Source: Aquimonas voraii
GTDB lineage: Bacteria; Pseudomonadota; Gammaproteobacteria; Xanthomonadales; Xanthomonadaceae
NCBI RefSeq assembly: GCF_900101825.1
Contig: NZ_FNAG01000001.1
Location: 682,001-746,000 of the forward strand
Direction of reading: 5' to 3'
DNA length: 64,000 nucleotides
The position numbers were made by a program, and so were the translations under genes. Below, one piece after another: positions 10,395 to 19,670 of the stretch. Under the pieces are notes generated by a model. It saw only the letters and a program-made list of their open reading frames with translations. It was not told the origin of the DNA and did no database searches. Position 1 is the first letter of the stretch; the number at the start of each line of letters is the position of its first letter.

Positions 10395-13300
10395 TGCGTC
10401 AGGGTCTCGAAGCCATCGCGGAAGCGGCCGCTCAGGGTACACGCGGCGGCGTTGGGCACGCGCTGCGGGAACGGCGTGTTGTCGATGCCGAAGGCGCGCA
10501 GCTCGTCGATCTCCCAGCCCGGCGCCGTCACGGCCGCATCGGTGGCGATCAGAAAGCGCAGGCGCACGCGCTGGCCGGCGAGACTACGGCCGAAGTCGAT
10601 GCGGTGCGGCGCGAAGGCGTCGGGCCAGCCGGCGCTGCGGCCGACGAAGGCGGCGCGACCGGCCAGCGGATTGTCGCAGCAGTCGGACAGCAGGCCGCCA
10701 TAGGCCGGGCTGAGCTGGCCGAGTTCAGTGACATCACGCCAGCTCTGGCCCTCGTCCAGGCTGATCTCGACCACGCCACCGTCGTAGAAGGTGCTGCTGC
10801 TGGCCTCGAAGCTGTAGCGCGCGTCGAACTCGACGCGGAAGTCGGCATCGGCGCCCACTTGCAGGGCCGGCGATTCGATCCAGGCCTGACCCTCGGTGCC
10901 GAAGTCGGGCCCGTACAGCACCCAGCGCAGCGGATCGAGCGCGCGCCGCCGCCAGCCCACCAGTTCGGGTTCCAAGCCCTCGTCCTGTCCGGGTGTCCAG
11001 ACCATGCGCGGGCTGTCGAAGCCATCGCTGCGGCTCACCGCATCGACGAGGTCGAAGTCGACCGCGAAGGCCTGCGTGCCGACTTCGCCGGTGGCGAAGC
11101 CGATCGCTGGATCGTCCGGCGTGGCCGTGACCGTGATTGCCTGCAGGCCAGCGCCGGCATACAGCGCCACCGGCAGCTCCAGCGTGTGTTGCTGCTGTGG
11201 CGCCAGCGCCGGCAGCGTGCGCCCGCTGCCTTCGGCAAAGACGAGGCGATCGCTGGAGCTGCGCAGATCGACGCGGCTGTCGGCCAGGGCCTGCGTGCCG
11301 GAGTTGCGAACGCCGAGGCGCAGGCGGCCGACTTCGCCAGGGTCGAGCACGCCATCGGCATCGCAGCTGGCGTCCTCGATCAGCTCGATGCTGTCGATGC
11401 GCAGATCGCCGCCGTCGACCAAGCTCGGCTGCACGCCCTGCAGGGTGAGACTGCCGCGGCTTGGGGAGCGCGCGCGCAGGCCGGCGCCGCGCGCGGCAAA
11501 CGCCGAGCCGCAGAGGCGCAGGTCTTCGGCATCGCTGACCGCCATCGTCAGCAGCAGGGCGTCGCGGGCCTCGGTGTAGGTCGGTGCGTTCGGGGTCAGC
11601 TTGTAGGCGGCCACCAGGTACTCGCTCATGCGCCGCTGGGCTTCGTCGAAGCCGTAGCGCGGAGCGGGCGGCAGGGTCTCGCGCAGCAGGCTGGCGTAGC
11701 AGTCCCAGAGCAGGCTGCCCCAGACTTCGCCGGCGTTGTGCACGGCCGAGTTGTCGGCCGACAGGCTGGCCGGCGTGCGCGGGGCCGCATCGGGAATCTG
11801 CGAGCCGCTGGCGATGTGCTGGAACTCGAGCGGATTGATCTCGCGCCGGGTCGAATAGGGGTAGCGGCGGATGCCGAAGTAGCTCGCGTTGGGGCTGAAG
11901 CTCGGCATGCGGCCGGCGCTGACGTAGTTCATCACCCCGTAGCTGCCGCTGAAACCGGCGCCCTCGGGCTGCAGCGCGTCTTGCTCGCGCACGAGCAGCA
12001 GCAGGGCGTGGAAGTCGGCCCAGCCCTCGCCCATGGCGCGGCTCTGATGGGTGCTGAGGCCCGTGGCGTTGCCGATCAGGCGATTGCTGATGTAGTGCCC
12101 CCATTCGTGGGCGACGATCGCGGCATCCATCGCCGCGTCGCGGTCGGCGCCGCGCTCGGCGCTCAGCTCGACGCTGAGCGGCCCCTGCGCCAGCCGCTCG
12201 CGCAGCCACAGGCCATCGCTGCGCTGCACGCTCTGCGTCGGTAGATCAAGCTCGGGGGCATCGCCGGCGAGCAGCGGCCAGCCTGCGGCCTGCGCGCTCA
12301 TGATCACGAGGCCCGCCGCGCCCGCCGCCTGCGCATGGCGTGCCTTGTCGAGTGCCTCGCAGCCGCCGTCTTCGGCCAGCACGATGCGTCCGCTGGCCGT
12401 CGCCGGCAGCGCTTCGCAGGCGTCGGCGGCATTGCCGACGCCGTCGTTGGCCAGCGCCAGCGGCGCGCTCAGTCGGTAGGTGCCCGGCCCGAACTCGGCG
12501 ACGCGCACCCGCAGTGGCGGCCCGGCCGCGCCCGGATCCAGCGCGCCCACCTGCGGGCCGCGAAAGCGGAACAGCTGCATGCGCGGCGGCGCGCCGTCCG
12601 CCGGCGTGGACATGTTGGCGTTGTCGAGGCCCGAATGATCCAGCGTCTCGACCCGCAGGGCGTCGAGCTCCTCGCCGCCGCGACCGAAGTTCGACATCTG
12701 CGCATTGCCAGCGGCCTCATCGAAGCCGGCGGCGTAGAACCAGTCGTGCAGGTAGTTGGTGATGTAGAAGGCATTGACCACGCCCGCTTCGATCTGCCCC
12801 GCGCTGGCATCCGGTGGCAGCAGCGGCGCATAGCCGGGCACGAAGGCCAGCGGGCCGCTCGGCTGGGCGCGGATGTCGCCGACGCTGAAGCCATCGGGTT
12901 CGGCCAGATCGGCATAGGCGTCGACGTTGTTGCCGCGGCTCTCGACATCCTCTGCGCGCAGCCAGGGATCGCTGAAGCCGCTGCCGGGCCAGGCGAAGCC
13001 GAGCGGCGCGAAGGCGAGCGGTATCTGTTGCGGCGGGCCAAGTGCTGGACGGAAGCCGTCCGGAAGCGCGCTGGGGTGCGGCATGTCGGCGCGGCCCTGC
13101 GGGCCCGGCTCGGGGCGATGCGCCGGCGCGGCTTCCGCATAGGCCTGCCAGAGGAAGCTCGCGTGCGCCGACAGCTCCTGCCGCCGCCGCAGGCTGCCGT
13201 CGACCGCGTCGACCAGGCTCGCCTGCAGGCGGCTGGCGCGCGGGCCTTGAGCCGGCAGCACCTGGGTCTCGACGTACCAGGCCGGGCGCAGCTGGCCGCG

Positions 13301-13996
13301 ATGGCGATGCCAGACCGGCACCCCGCGCACCGGCGCGGCCAGCTCGGCGCCGTTGGCTGAGCGGCTCAGCAGGGTGGCAAGCTGCAGTTCGCGGTAGGGG
13401 CTGGTCGATGTGGCCTTCGGCATCGCCGTCCAGGCGCCGCGCAGGCTCGCGGCATCGAACCCCCAGGGCGCCAGCGCCACGGCCGCAGCCTCTTCGAGCG
13501 GAAGCCGCCAGGCCCGCGCCTCGCTGGCGACGGCGTCGGCACCGCGTCCGCCGCCGCTGCTGGCGCGCACCCGGCCCTGCGCATCCAGCAGCAGGCTGAT
13601 CCGCTCGCCGAAGATCTCGATGCCCTCGCGCTCGGCGGCAAAGCGCAGCAGCCGCGCGCCGCTGAGCAAGGTCTGCTGATCGATCAGGCGCAGCGCGTCG
13701 GCGCCCGGTGCTGCGCTGCGCGCCGCGTCCGACTGCAGGTGGGCGAGCGCGAGGCGCAGCGCTTCGTTGGCATCGGGCGGAGCCCGCGTCACGCTGAGTT
13801 CGCCCCAGGGCAGCACATGCAGACGCCGGTCTTCATCGGCCTGGGGGGCCTCATCAGGCTTGGCCACGGCGACCGGGCCGCACATCGATGACAGGGCCAA
13901 CGCGAGCGCCAGCGCTCTGCGCGGGGCGGCGAGCCCTTCGCTGGTTCTGTGTGTCTGCGGTCGTGATCTGGGGTGTTTGTACAGGGGCGCGCGCAT
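10391..13996 (-). CDS. Secreted M36 (fungalysin-like) zinc metallopeptidase
   Basis: A 1201-residue exported protease. The N-terminus has basic residues and then an Ala/Leu-rich stretch ending GPVAVAKP, a probable Sec signal. A propeptide follows (about 60-330). The catalytic region has VAHEWGHYISN near residue 629, giving the HExxH zinc site, and a downstream GEGWADFH (about 660) giving the third ligand Glu. A PA-like insert (DACEALPATASGRIVLAEDGGCE) precedes the catalytic helix. The C-terminal 350 residues hold beta-sandwich repeats, one with the EISLDEGQSWRDVTELG pattern of MAM/jelly-roll modules. The protein ends FRDGFETLTQ. The start at 13996 was chosen for the signal peptide; no good ribosome site is visible, and the frame stays open further upstream. 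It is coupled to the small membrane protein downstream. Confidence 0.85.
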   Translation of the reverse strand: MRAPLYKHPRSRPQTHRTSEGLAAPRRALALALALSSMCGPVAVAKPDEAPQADEDRRLHVLPWGELSVTRAPPDANEALRLALAHLQSDAARSAAPGADALRLIDQQTLLSGARLLRFAAEREGIEIFGERISLLLDAQGRVRASSGGGRGADAVASEARAWRLPLEEAAAVALAPWGFDAASLRGAWTAMPKATSTSPYRELQLATLLSRSANGAELAAPVRGVPVWHRHRGQLRPAWYVETQVLPAQGPRASRLQASLVDAVDGSLRRRQELSAHASFLWQAYAEAAPAHRPEPGPQGRADMPHPSALPDGFRPALGPPQQIPLAFAPLGFAWPGSGFSDPWLRAEDVESRGNNVDAYADLAEPDGFSVGDIRAQPSGPLAFVPGYAPLLPPDASAGQIEAGVVNAFYITNYLHDWFYAAGFDEAAGNAQMSNFGRGGEELDALRVETLDHSGLDNANMSTPADGAPPRMQLFRFRGPQVGALDPGAAGPPLRVRVAEFGPGTYRLSAPLALANDGVGNAADACEALPATASGRIVLAEDGGCEALDKARHAQAAGAAGLVIMSAQAAGWPLLAGDAPELDLPTQSVQRSDGLWLRERLAQGPLSVELSAERGADRDAAMDAAIVAHEWGHYISNRLIGNATGLSTHQSRAMGEGWADFHALLLLVREQDALQPEGAGFSGSYGVMNYVSAGRMPSFSPNASYFGIRRYPYSTRREINPLEFQHIASGSQIPDAAPRTPASLSADNSAVHNAGEVWGSLLWDCYASLLRETLPPAPRYGFDEAQRRMSEYLVAAYKLTPNAPTYTEARDALLLTMAVSDAEDLRLCGSAFAARGAGLRARSPSRGSLTLQGVQPSLVDGGDLRIDSIELIEDASCDADGVLDPGEVGRLRLGVRNSGTQALADSRVDLRSSSDRLVFAEGSGRTLPALAPQQQHTLELPVALYAGAGLQAITVTATPDDPAIGFATGEVGTQAFAVDFDLVDAVSRSDGFDSPRMVWTPGQDEGLEPELVGWRRRALDPLRWVLYGPDFGTEGQAWIESPALQVGADADFRVEFDARYSFEASSSTFYDGGVVEISLDEGQSWRDVTELGQLSPAYGGLLSDCCDNPLAGRAAFVGRSAGWPDAFAPHRIDFGRSLAGQRVRLRFLIATDAAVTAPGWEIDELRAFGIDNTPFPQRVPNAAACTLSGRFRDGFETLTQ

Positions 13997-14552
13997 GGCG
14001 GGGCCAGCATGCCGCCGATCGGCCCTGTCCGCCATCCCGCAGGCCTGTCCGGCCCGCTTCAAGCAGCGCGGCCGTGGGCCGGACGCCGCGGCCGCGCAAG
14101 GCATTGGCCGCCCGCCCACGAACTGCGCTCCGGAGGATCCCCGCAGGGCTCGCGCCATGGACTTGACGCAGGCCCGCCGCGGAACGACGCCATTCGGTTG
14201 GCGTGGCATCGCTCCAACCCCGGTGCAATTCGTTCGACCGAGCGGGCTGGGTCTGTCCCGAACAGGCACACGGGCGATCGGTCGAAAGCTGCGCTCTGGC
14301 GACTTTTGCGCGGCCCCGGCCGAACCCGACGGCCTCGGCGGCAGGCCTCATCCCTGCGGATTCAGCTGGATGCCATGGATTCCACCCAAGTGCGATCAGT
14401 CATAAGCCCCGTTTCGCGGTAGCATTTCCATGCTTGGGCAGACGCTGGCATGCGGCGTGCAGGCGAATTCCGCGGCCGCGCTTGGATGGGTGATTTGCCC
14501 GCTCCGCGGCGCTGTTGCGCCAGCTGCCCGCCACATCGTCAAAGGGGAAGAG
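13997..14552. other. 556-bp divergent intergenic region, no gene seen
   Basis: It separates the M36-type peptidase (minus) from the small conserved gene at 14553 (plus) and must hold both promoters. Short frames here have no ribosome sites and arginine/alanine-rich random composition. No repeat family of this window and no clear -35/-10 pair was recognised. Confidence 0.4.
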
Positions 14553-15062
14553 ATGGCAACCGCACCGCGCAAGACCGCCTTGGGCGCAGAAGAGCTGGAG
14601 CACCGCAAGCTGGGCCTCGGGGTGCTGGAGCGCCGCCTGCTGATCCTGATCGATGGACAGCGCGGCCCGACCGAGCTGCAGACCATGATGGGCAAGACCG
14701 AAATCGCTCCCCTGCTCGACCATCTGGTCGAGGTGGGCTGTGTCCTGTGGCCGGGGCGCGAGGGCGCGGTTGCTCCGAAACCGGCGGCGCCGGTCGCCGA
14801 GGCAAGCGCGGTGGCACCGACGGACGACCTGCCCGAGCGCAGCCCGAAGGAGCGCGAGATGGCGCGCAACTTCATGCTCAACACCTTGCGGACCTTCATC
14901 GGGCCCTACGCGAACCCCGAGCTCATGAAGCGCCTGCAGTCGGCGCCGGACAGCACCACCCTGCGCATGCTTTACCCGGAGTGGCGCGCCCTGATGGACG
15001 CACCACGCGCGGCAGGCAAGCGCATCAACGAGCTCGACGCCGAGCTCAAGAAGGTGCTGTAA
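14553..15062 (+). CDS. Conserved-looking cytosolic protein of unknown function
   Basis: A 169-residue soluble protein starting MATAPRKTALGAEELEHRK. The first 70 residues (ERRLLILIDGQRGPTELQTMMGKTEIAPLLDHLVEVGCV) look like a small winged-helix or wHTH-like module. An Ala/Pro/Val linker (about 72-95) then leads to an alpha-helical C-terminal domain (MARNFMLNTLRTF onward). The ATG at 14553 has AAGGGGAAG immediately upstream. There is a strong rho-independent terminator after the stop, so it is a monocistronic gene. I do not recognise the family; a regulatory or signalling role is a guess from the winged-helix-like part. Confidence 0.75.
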   Translation: MATAPRKTALGAEELEHRKLGLGVLERRLLILIDGQRGPTELQTMMGKTEIAPLLDHLVEVGCVLWPGREGAVAPKPAAPVAEASAVAPTDDLPERSPKEREMARNFMLNTLRTFIGPYANPELMKRLQSAPDSTTLRMLYPEWRALMDAPRAAGKRINELDAELKKVL

Positions 15063-15100
15063 GGGTCGCCGGCAGGTTCGATCCGCTTCCTGTCGCACCG

Positions 15101-15127
15101 AAGCCGCGGGCTGGCCCGCGGCTTTTT
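15101..15127 (+). terminator. Rho-independent terminator
   Basis: The stem AAGCCGCGGG (15101-15110) pairs with CCCGCGGCTT (15115-15124) across a 4-nt loop and runs directly into a T-tract (TTTTT). It ends the small gene at 14553-15062. Confidence 0.9.
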
Positions 15128-15242
15128 GCTTTCCTCAGACAAGCTCCCGTGTTCCAGAACCGGGCCTGGCCGCAGAGCACGCCCTTTTCCTCTCCCGTGC
15201 CTGCGCGGGTCGTAGACACCGCGCGCCCCTTTGCCCGTTCGC

Positions 15243-16043
15243 TCAGACCTCGATGGCCGGCGGCGGCATCGGCGGCTCCGCTCCGCCCTCGCCGCGGTTC
15301 GCCGCGAACACGTCCTTCCAAGCCGCATAGAGCACACAGGCGATCAGCGGCGTGAACACGCTGCCGACGATCAGCGCGCCGAGGAAGAACGGCAGCCAGC
15401 TGAGCAGTATCGCCAGCAGGGCGCGGGCGAAGAACAGGGTGATCACGGTCAGCAGGAAGGCGCCGAGGTTGGCGGCCGCCGCCTGCGCACTCTCGCGCAT
15501 TGCCGGGAAAGGCTCGATGCCGTCGAACATCACTCGCGGCAGGGCGAAGAACAGCAGGGCGGCGGTGGCAAGCCCCAGCGGTATCAGCAGCAGCACCAGC
15601 ACCAGCAGGCCGCCAGTGCCGAACAGGGCCGCGGGGTCCACCGTGCTGGGGTCGATGGGCTGTGCGCCTCCGGCCATGAGGGCTGAGGCACCGAAGCTCA
15701 TCAGCACCATCACGCCGAGCATCACCGCCAACACCACCATGGCCACGCTGGGTAGACAGAGCGCGATCAGGGGGCCGGCCTTGCCGGGCTGGCGAAAGCC
15801 CTCCAGCAGCTGGTCGAAATCCGCTTGACCACCCCTGTCCTGGGCGCGCGCCGCGCTGGCGATGCCGGCATAGAACACCGGGCCGACGATCAGCAGGGCC
15901 ATCGCGCCGAGCAGGGGCACCACGGCGATCACCGTCATGGCCAGCCCCATCAAGAGAAAGGGCGCGGGGTTGGCCAACAGCAGCCGCACGGCGCAGCCGA
16001 TCCATTCCACGGCCTGGGCGGGTTCGACGCGCTTGAACTGCAT
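15243..16043 (-). CDS. BPSS1780-family integral membrane protein
   Basis: A 266-residue protein that starts MQFKRVEPAQAVEWIG, an N-terminus typical of the BPSS1780/DUF-type membrane proteins of beta- and gammaproteobacteria. Six or so hydrophobic helices are visible (about residues 22-50, 85-115, 135-160, 180-215 and 215-245). The segment GFRQPGKAGPLIALCLPSV is polar and lies between helices 2 and 3. The C-terminus is acidic and proline-rich. No function is known for the family. The start is supported by GGAG 7 bp upstream. It lies downstream of the amidotransferase on the same strand with a gap of about 34 bp, so it may share its transcript. Confidence 0.72.
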   Translation of the reverse strand: MQFKRVEPAQAVEWIGCAVRLLLANPAPFLLMGLAMTVIAVVPLLGAMALLIVGPVFYAGIASAARAQDRGGQADFDQLLEGFRQPGKAGPLIALCLPSVAMVVLAVMLGVMVLMSFGASALMAGGAQPIDPSTVDPAALFGTGGLLVLVLLLIPLGLATAALLFFALPRVMFDGIEPFPAMRESAQAAAANLGAFLLTVITLFFARALLAILLSWLPFFLGALIVGSVFTPLIACVLYAAWKDVFAANRGEGGAEPPMPPPAIEV

Positions 16044-16077
16044 TCCTTGACTCCGGGAGTTGAAACGGGATCGCCGC

Positions 16078-16803
16078 TCAGGCGTGGCGCTGGCGCGCAT
16101 GCCGCACGAAGCGGCGCAGCACCTCGCGGGCCGTGGGCGCGGGGCGCACTTCGCGGGCAAGGCTGTGCGGGCAGCTGCCCTCGCGGCGCAGTTCCTCGCC
16201 ACGGGCGCGGATGTAGCCGCGCATCATCTGCGCGCTGAATTCCGGGTGGAACTGTACGCCCCAAGTCCGTGCGCCGACGCGGAAGGCCTGGCAGTCGTCG
16301 CGCTCGGAGTGCGCCAGCACCACGGCGTCCTTCGGCGGCGCCAGCACGGTTTGCAGGTGGGTGGTGTGAGCCGGCAATTCGCTCGGCAGTGCGCTGAACA
16401 GCGGATCGCGCCCGGCCTCGGGCGTGAGCCGCACCGGCACGGTGCCCATCTCGCGGCCGCGCGGGTTGTAGCCGACCTCGCCGCCGAAGGCGTGCGCCAG
16501 CAGCTGATGGCCGTAACAGATGCCGAACAGGGGCAGTCCGCGCGCCTCGGCTTCGCGCAGCCACTCTGCGCTGCGCTCGCTCCAGGGCAGACGCTCGGTG
16601 ACCATGGCCGCCGAGCCGGTGACGAACACGCCGGCATAGCGCCGCGGATCGGGCAGGTGGGCGCCGTCCAGCACCGGGCAGACGGCGGTGTCGCGGGCAC
16701 TCAAGCCTGCGGCCACGCGGATCCAGTGGGTGAAGGGGCCGAGCCTGCGCAGCGAAGGCACCGGGCGTCCGGTTTCAAGAATCAAGAAGGGCAGGGGGTT
16801 CAT
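16078..16803 (-). CDS. Class I glutamine amidotransferase
   Basis: A 241-residue stand-alone GATase1 domain. The nucleophile elbow is GICYGHQ (Cys96) and the His-Glu pair lies in QFHPEF (His186, Glu188), completing the triad. The oxyanion-strand segment VFVTGSAAMVTE is present. Such proteins release ammonia from glutamine or hydrolyse gamma-glutamyl compounds; no synthase partner is encoded nearby. The first ATG overlaps the stop of the GspE gene by 4 bp. That is an odd coupling, since GspE is a secretion ATPase; it may only reflect compact gene packing. The C-terminal extension is Arg-rich. Confidence 0.88.
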   Translation of the reverse strand: MNPLPFLILETGRPVPSLRRLGPFTHWIRVAAGLSARDTAVCPVLDGAHLPDPRRYAGVFVTGSAAMVTERLPWSERSAEWLREAEARGLPLFGICYGHQLLAHAFGGEVGYNPRGREMGTVPVRLTPEAGRDPLFSALPSELPAHTTHLQTVLAPPKDAVVLAHSERDDCQAFRVGARTWGVQFHPEFSAQMMRGYIRARGEELRREGSCPHSLAREVRPAPTAREVLRRFVRHARQRHA

Positions 16804-18611
16804 GTCTCGGGGGGCAGAACGGTCTGGGCTTCTTCGATGGTGGTGAGACCGGCGGCGACGTGGGCGGCGGCCGCACAGCGCAGCGGGCTCATGCCGCTGT
16901 CCATGGCGGCGCGGGTGAATTCGCCGAGGTCCATGTCGGGCTTGATGCGGCCCAGCAGCTCAGGCGAGAGCACCAGCATCTCGTACAGGCCGATGCGCCC
17001 GAGGTAGCCGGTGTTGCGGCATTCAAGGCAGCCGACCGGCGCGCAGCCCAGGGCGGGCTGGGGCAGTGCGTGCTTGCCGACCAGGCCGCGCCAGGCGGCA
17101 CCGTCGATCGGCGCCTCGCGTTTGCAGTGGGGGCAGAGCGTGCGCACCAGACGCTGCGCGAGCACGCCGTTCAGTGTCGACTGGATCAGATAGTGCGGCA
17201 CGCCGAGATCAAGCAGGCGGGTGATCGCCGAGCAGGCGTCGTTGGTGTGCAGGGTCGACAGCACCAGATGGCCGGTCAAGGAAGCCTGCACCGCCATCTG
17301 CGCGGTTTCGAGATCGCGGATCTCGCCGATCATGATGATGTCCGGGTCCTGGCGCAGCAGGGTGCGCACGCCCGAGGCGAAGTCGAGGTCGATGGCCTGG
17401 TGCACCTGCATCTGGTTGAACTCGGGCGCGATCATCTCGATCGGGTCCTCGACCGTGCAGACGTTCACGTCCGAGGTGGCGAGGCGCTTCAGGGTCGAGT
17501 ACAGGGTGGTGGTCTTGCCCGAGCCGGTGGGGCCGGTGACCAGCACGATGCCGTGTGGCCGCGTGGTGAGGTCGTTCCAGGCTTCGGCTTCATCGGCCGA
17601 GAAGCCCAGCGCCTCCACGGGTTTGAGCGCGGTGTCGGGGTCGAAGATGCGCATCACGCACTTCTCGCCGAATGCCGTCGGCATGGTCGACAGGCGCATC
17701 TCGACCTCGCGGCCGCCCGGCGAGCGGGTCTTGATGCGGCCGTCCTGCGGGCGTCGCTTCTCGGCCACGTCCATGCGGCCCAGCACCTTGATGCGGCTGA
17801 CCACGGCGATCATCACCGGGGTCGGCAGCTCGAACACCTTGTGCAGCACGCCGTCGATGCGGAAGCGCACGCGCGACAGGTCGCGACGGGGTTCGAGATG
17901 GATGTCGGAGGCGCGCTGCTCGTAGGCGTACTGCAGCAGCCAGTCGACGATGTGGACGATGTGACGGTCGTCGGCGCCGACCTCGCCACTCGCGCCCAGC
18001 TCGACCAGCTGCTCGAAGCTCGGCAGGCCGGTCTGCGCCTGCTCTTCGTTGGCGTTCTTGGCCTTGCGCACCGAGCGGGTGACGCCGAAGAACTCCATGG
18101 TGTAGCGATGGATGTCCAGCGGGTTGGCGACCCGCAGCTCGATCTCGCGGCGCAGGATGTGGCGGATGTCGTCCAGCCAGCGGGTGTCGCAGGGTTCGCT
18201 GGTGGCGACAATGACGCGTTCCGGCGAGACCTCGACTGGCAGGATGCGGAAACGCTGGGCGTAGGCGTGCGAGAACAGACTGGTCACCGCCGGCACATCG
18301 ACCTTGGTGGGGTCGATGCGCAGGTAGGGCACGTGGCTGGCCTCGGCCAGCCAGGTGGTCAGGCGCTCGAGGCTCAACTCGGTGCCGGCCTTCTCGTGGC
18401 TGGCCAGCTTCAGATTGGCCAGCAGCACCAGCGGATGCACCTCGATCTGCGGCTTGCCCGACTTCGCCGCGCCGCGGGCGCGCAGCGCTTCCTTGGCCTC
18501 GATCAGCCCGTCCTCCTGCAGCAGGGGCAGGACGACATCGAGCGACAGCCGGCCGTTCGGCAGGCGCGGGCTGTCGGGGCGCGTCGAAGCGGGGCGGCGG
18601 ACGTGGCTCAT
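16800..18611 (-). CDS. GspE/PilB-type secretion or pilus assembly ATPase
   Basis: A 603-residue hexameric ATPase. An N-terminal MshEN-like region (about residues 60-160) precedes the catalytic part. Walker A GPTGSGKTTT is at 360-369, the Asp box and Walker B (PDIIMIGEIRD) lie around 430-440 and a His box includes LTGHLVLSTLHTND. A C-terminal tetracysteine zinc motif, CPHC then CLEC (about 505-550), is typical of GspE/PilB and not PilT. It would energise a type II secretion or type IV pilus pseudopilus from the cytosolic face. No gsp or pil cluster surrounds it; the nearest partner-like gene is the GspF-type gene at 25079. Confidence 0.92.
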   Translation of the reverse strand: MSHVRRPASTRPDSPRLPNGRLSLDVVLPLLQEDGLIEAKEALRARGAAKSGKPQIEVHPLVLLANLKLASHEKAGTELSLERLTTWLAEASHVPYLRIDPTKVDVPAVTSLFSHAYAQRFRILPVEVSPERVIVATSEPCDTRWLDDIRHILRREIELRVANPLDIHRYTMEFFGVTRSVRKAKNANEEQAQTGLPSFEQLVELGASGEVGADDRHIVHIVDWLLQYAYEQRASDIHLEPRRDLSRVRFRIDGVLHKVFELPTPVMIAVVSRIKVLGRMDVAEKRRPQDGRIKTRSPGGREVEMRLSTMPTAFGEKCVMRIFDPDTALKPVEALGFSADEAEAWNDLTTRPHGIVLVTGPTGSGKTTTLYSTLKRLATSDVNVCTVEDPIEMIAPEFNQMQVHQAIDLDFASGVRTLLRQDPDIIMIGEIRDLETAQMAVQASLTGHLVLSTLHTNDACSAITRLLDLGVPHYLIQSTLNGVLAQRLVRTLCPHCKREAPIDGAAWRGLVGKHALPQPALGCAPVGCLECRNTGYLGRIGLYEMLVLSPELLGRIKPDMDLGEFTRAAMDSGMSPLRCAAAAHVAAGLTTIEEAQTVLPPET

Positions 18612-18664
18612 GCGGGCTTGGCTTCCCTTGCCGGCGGCCCCTCGGGCCGCGAAATGCAGGCCGC

Positions 18665-18670
18665 TATACT
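18665..18670 (+). promoter_or_regulatory. -10 box of glyQS
   Basis: TATACT in the context GCTATACTAGCGC lies 31 bp before the glyQ ATG in the gap between the divergent GspE and glyQ genes. The -35 region is weak. Its position fits a short glyQS leader. Confidence 0.55.
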
Positions 18671-18701
18671 AGCGCGCTTGCCCATGCCGCCCCGGTGAAA
18701 C

Positions 18702-19669
<968 letters not shown>

Positions 19670-19670
<1 letters not shown>

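Noticed and set aside
15071-15100. tRNA T-arm-like GGTTCGATCC
   Set aside because: No matching acceptor stem, anticodon or D-arm could be folded around it.
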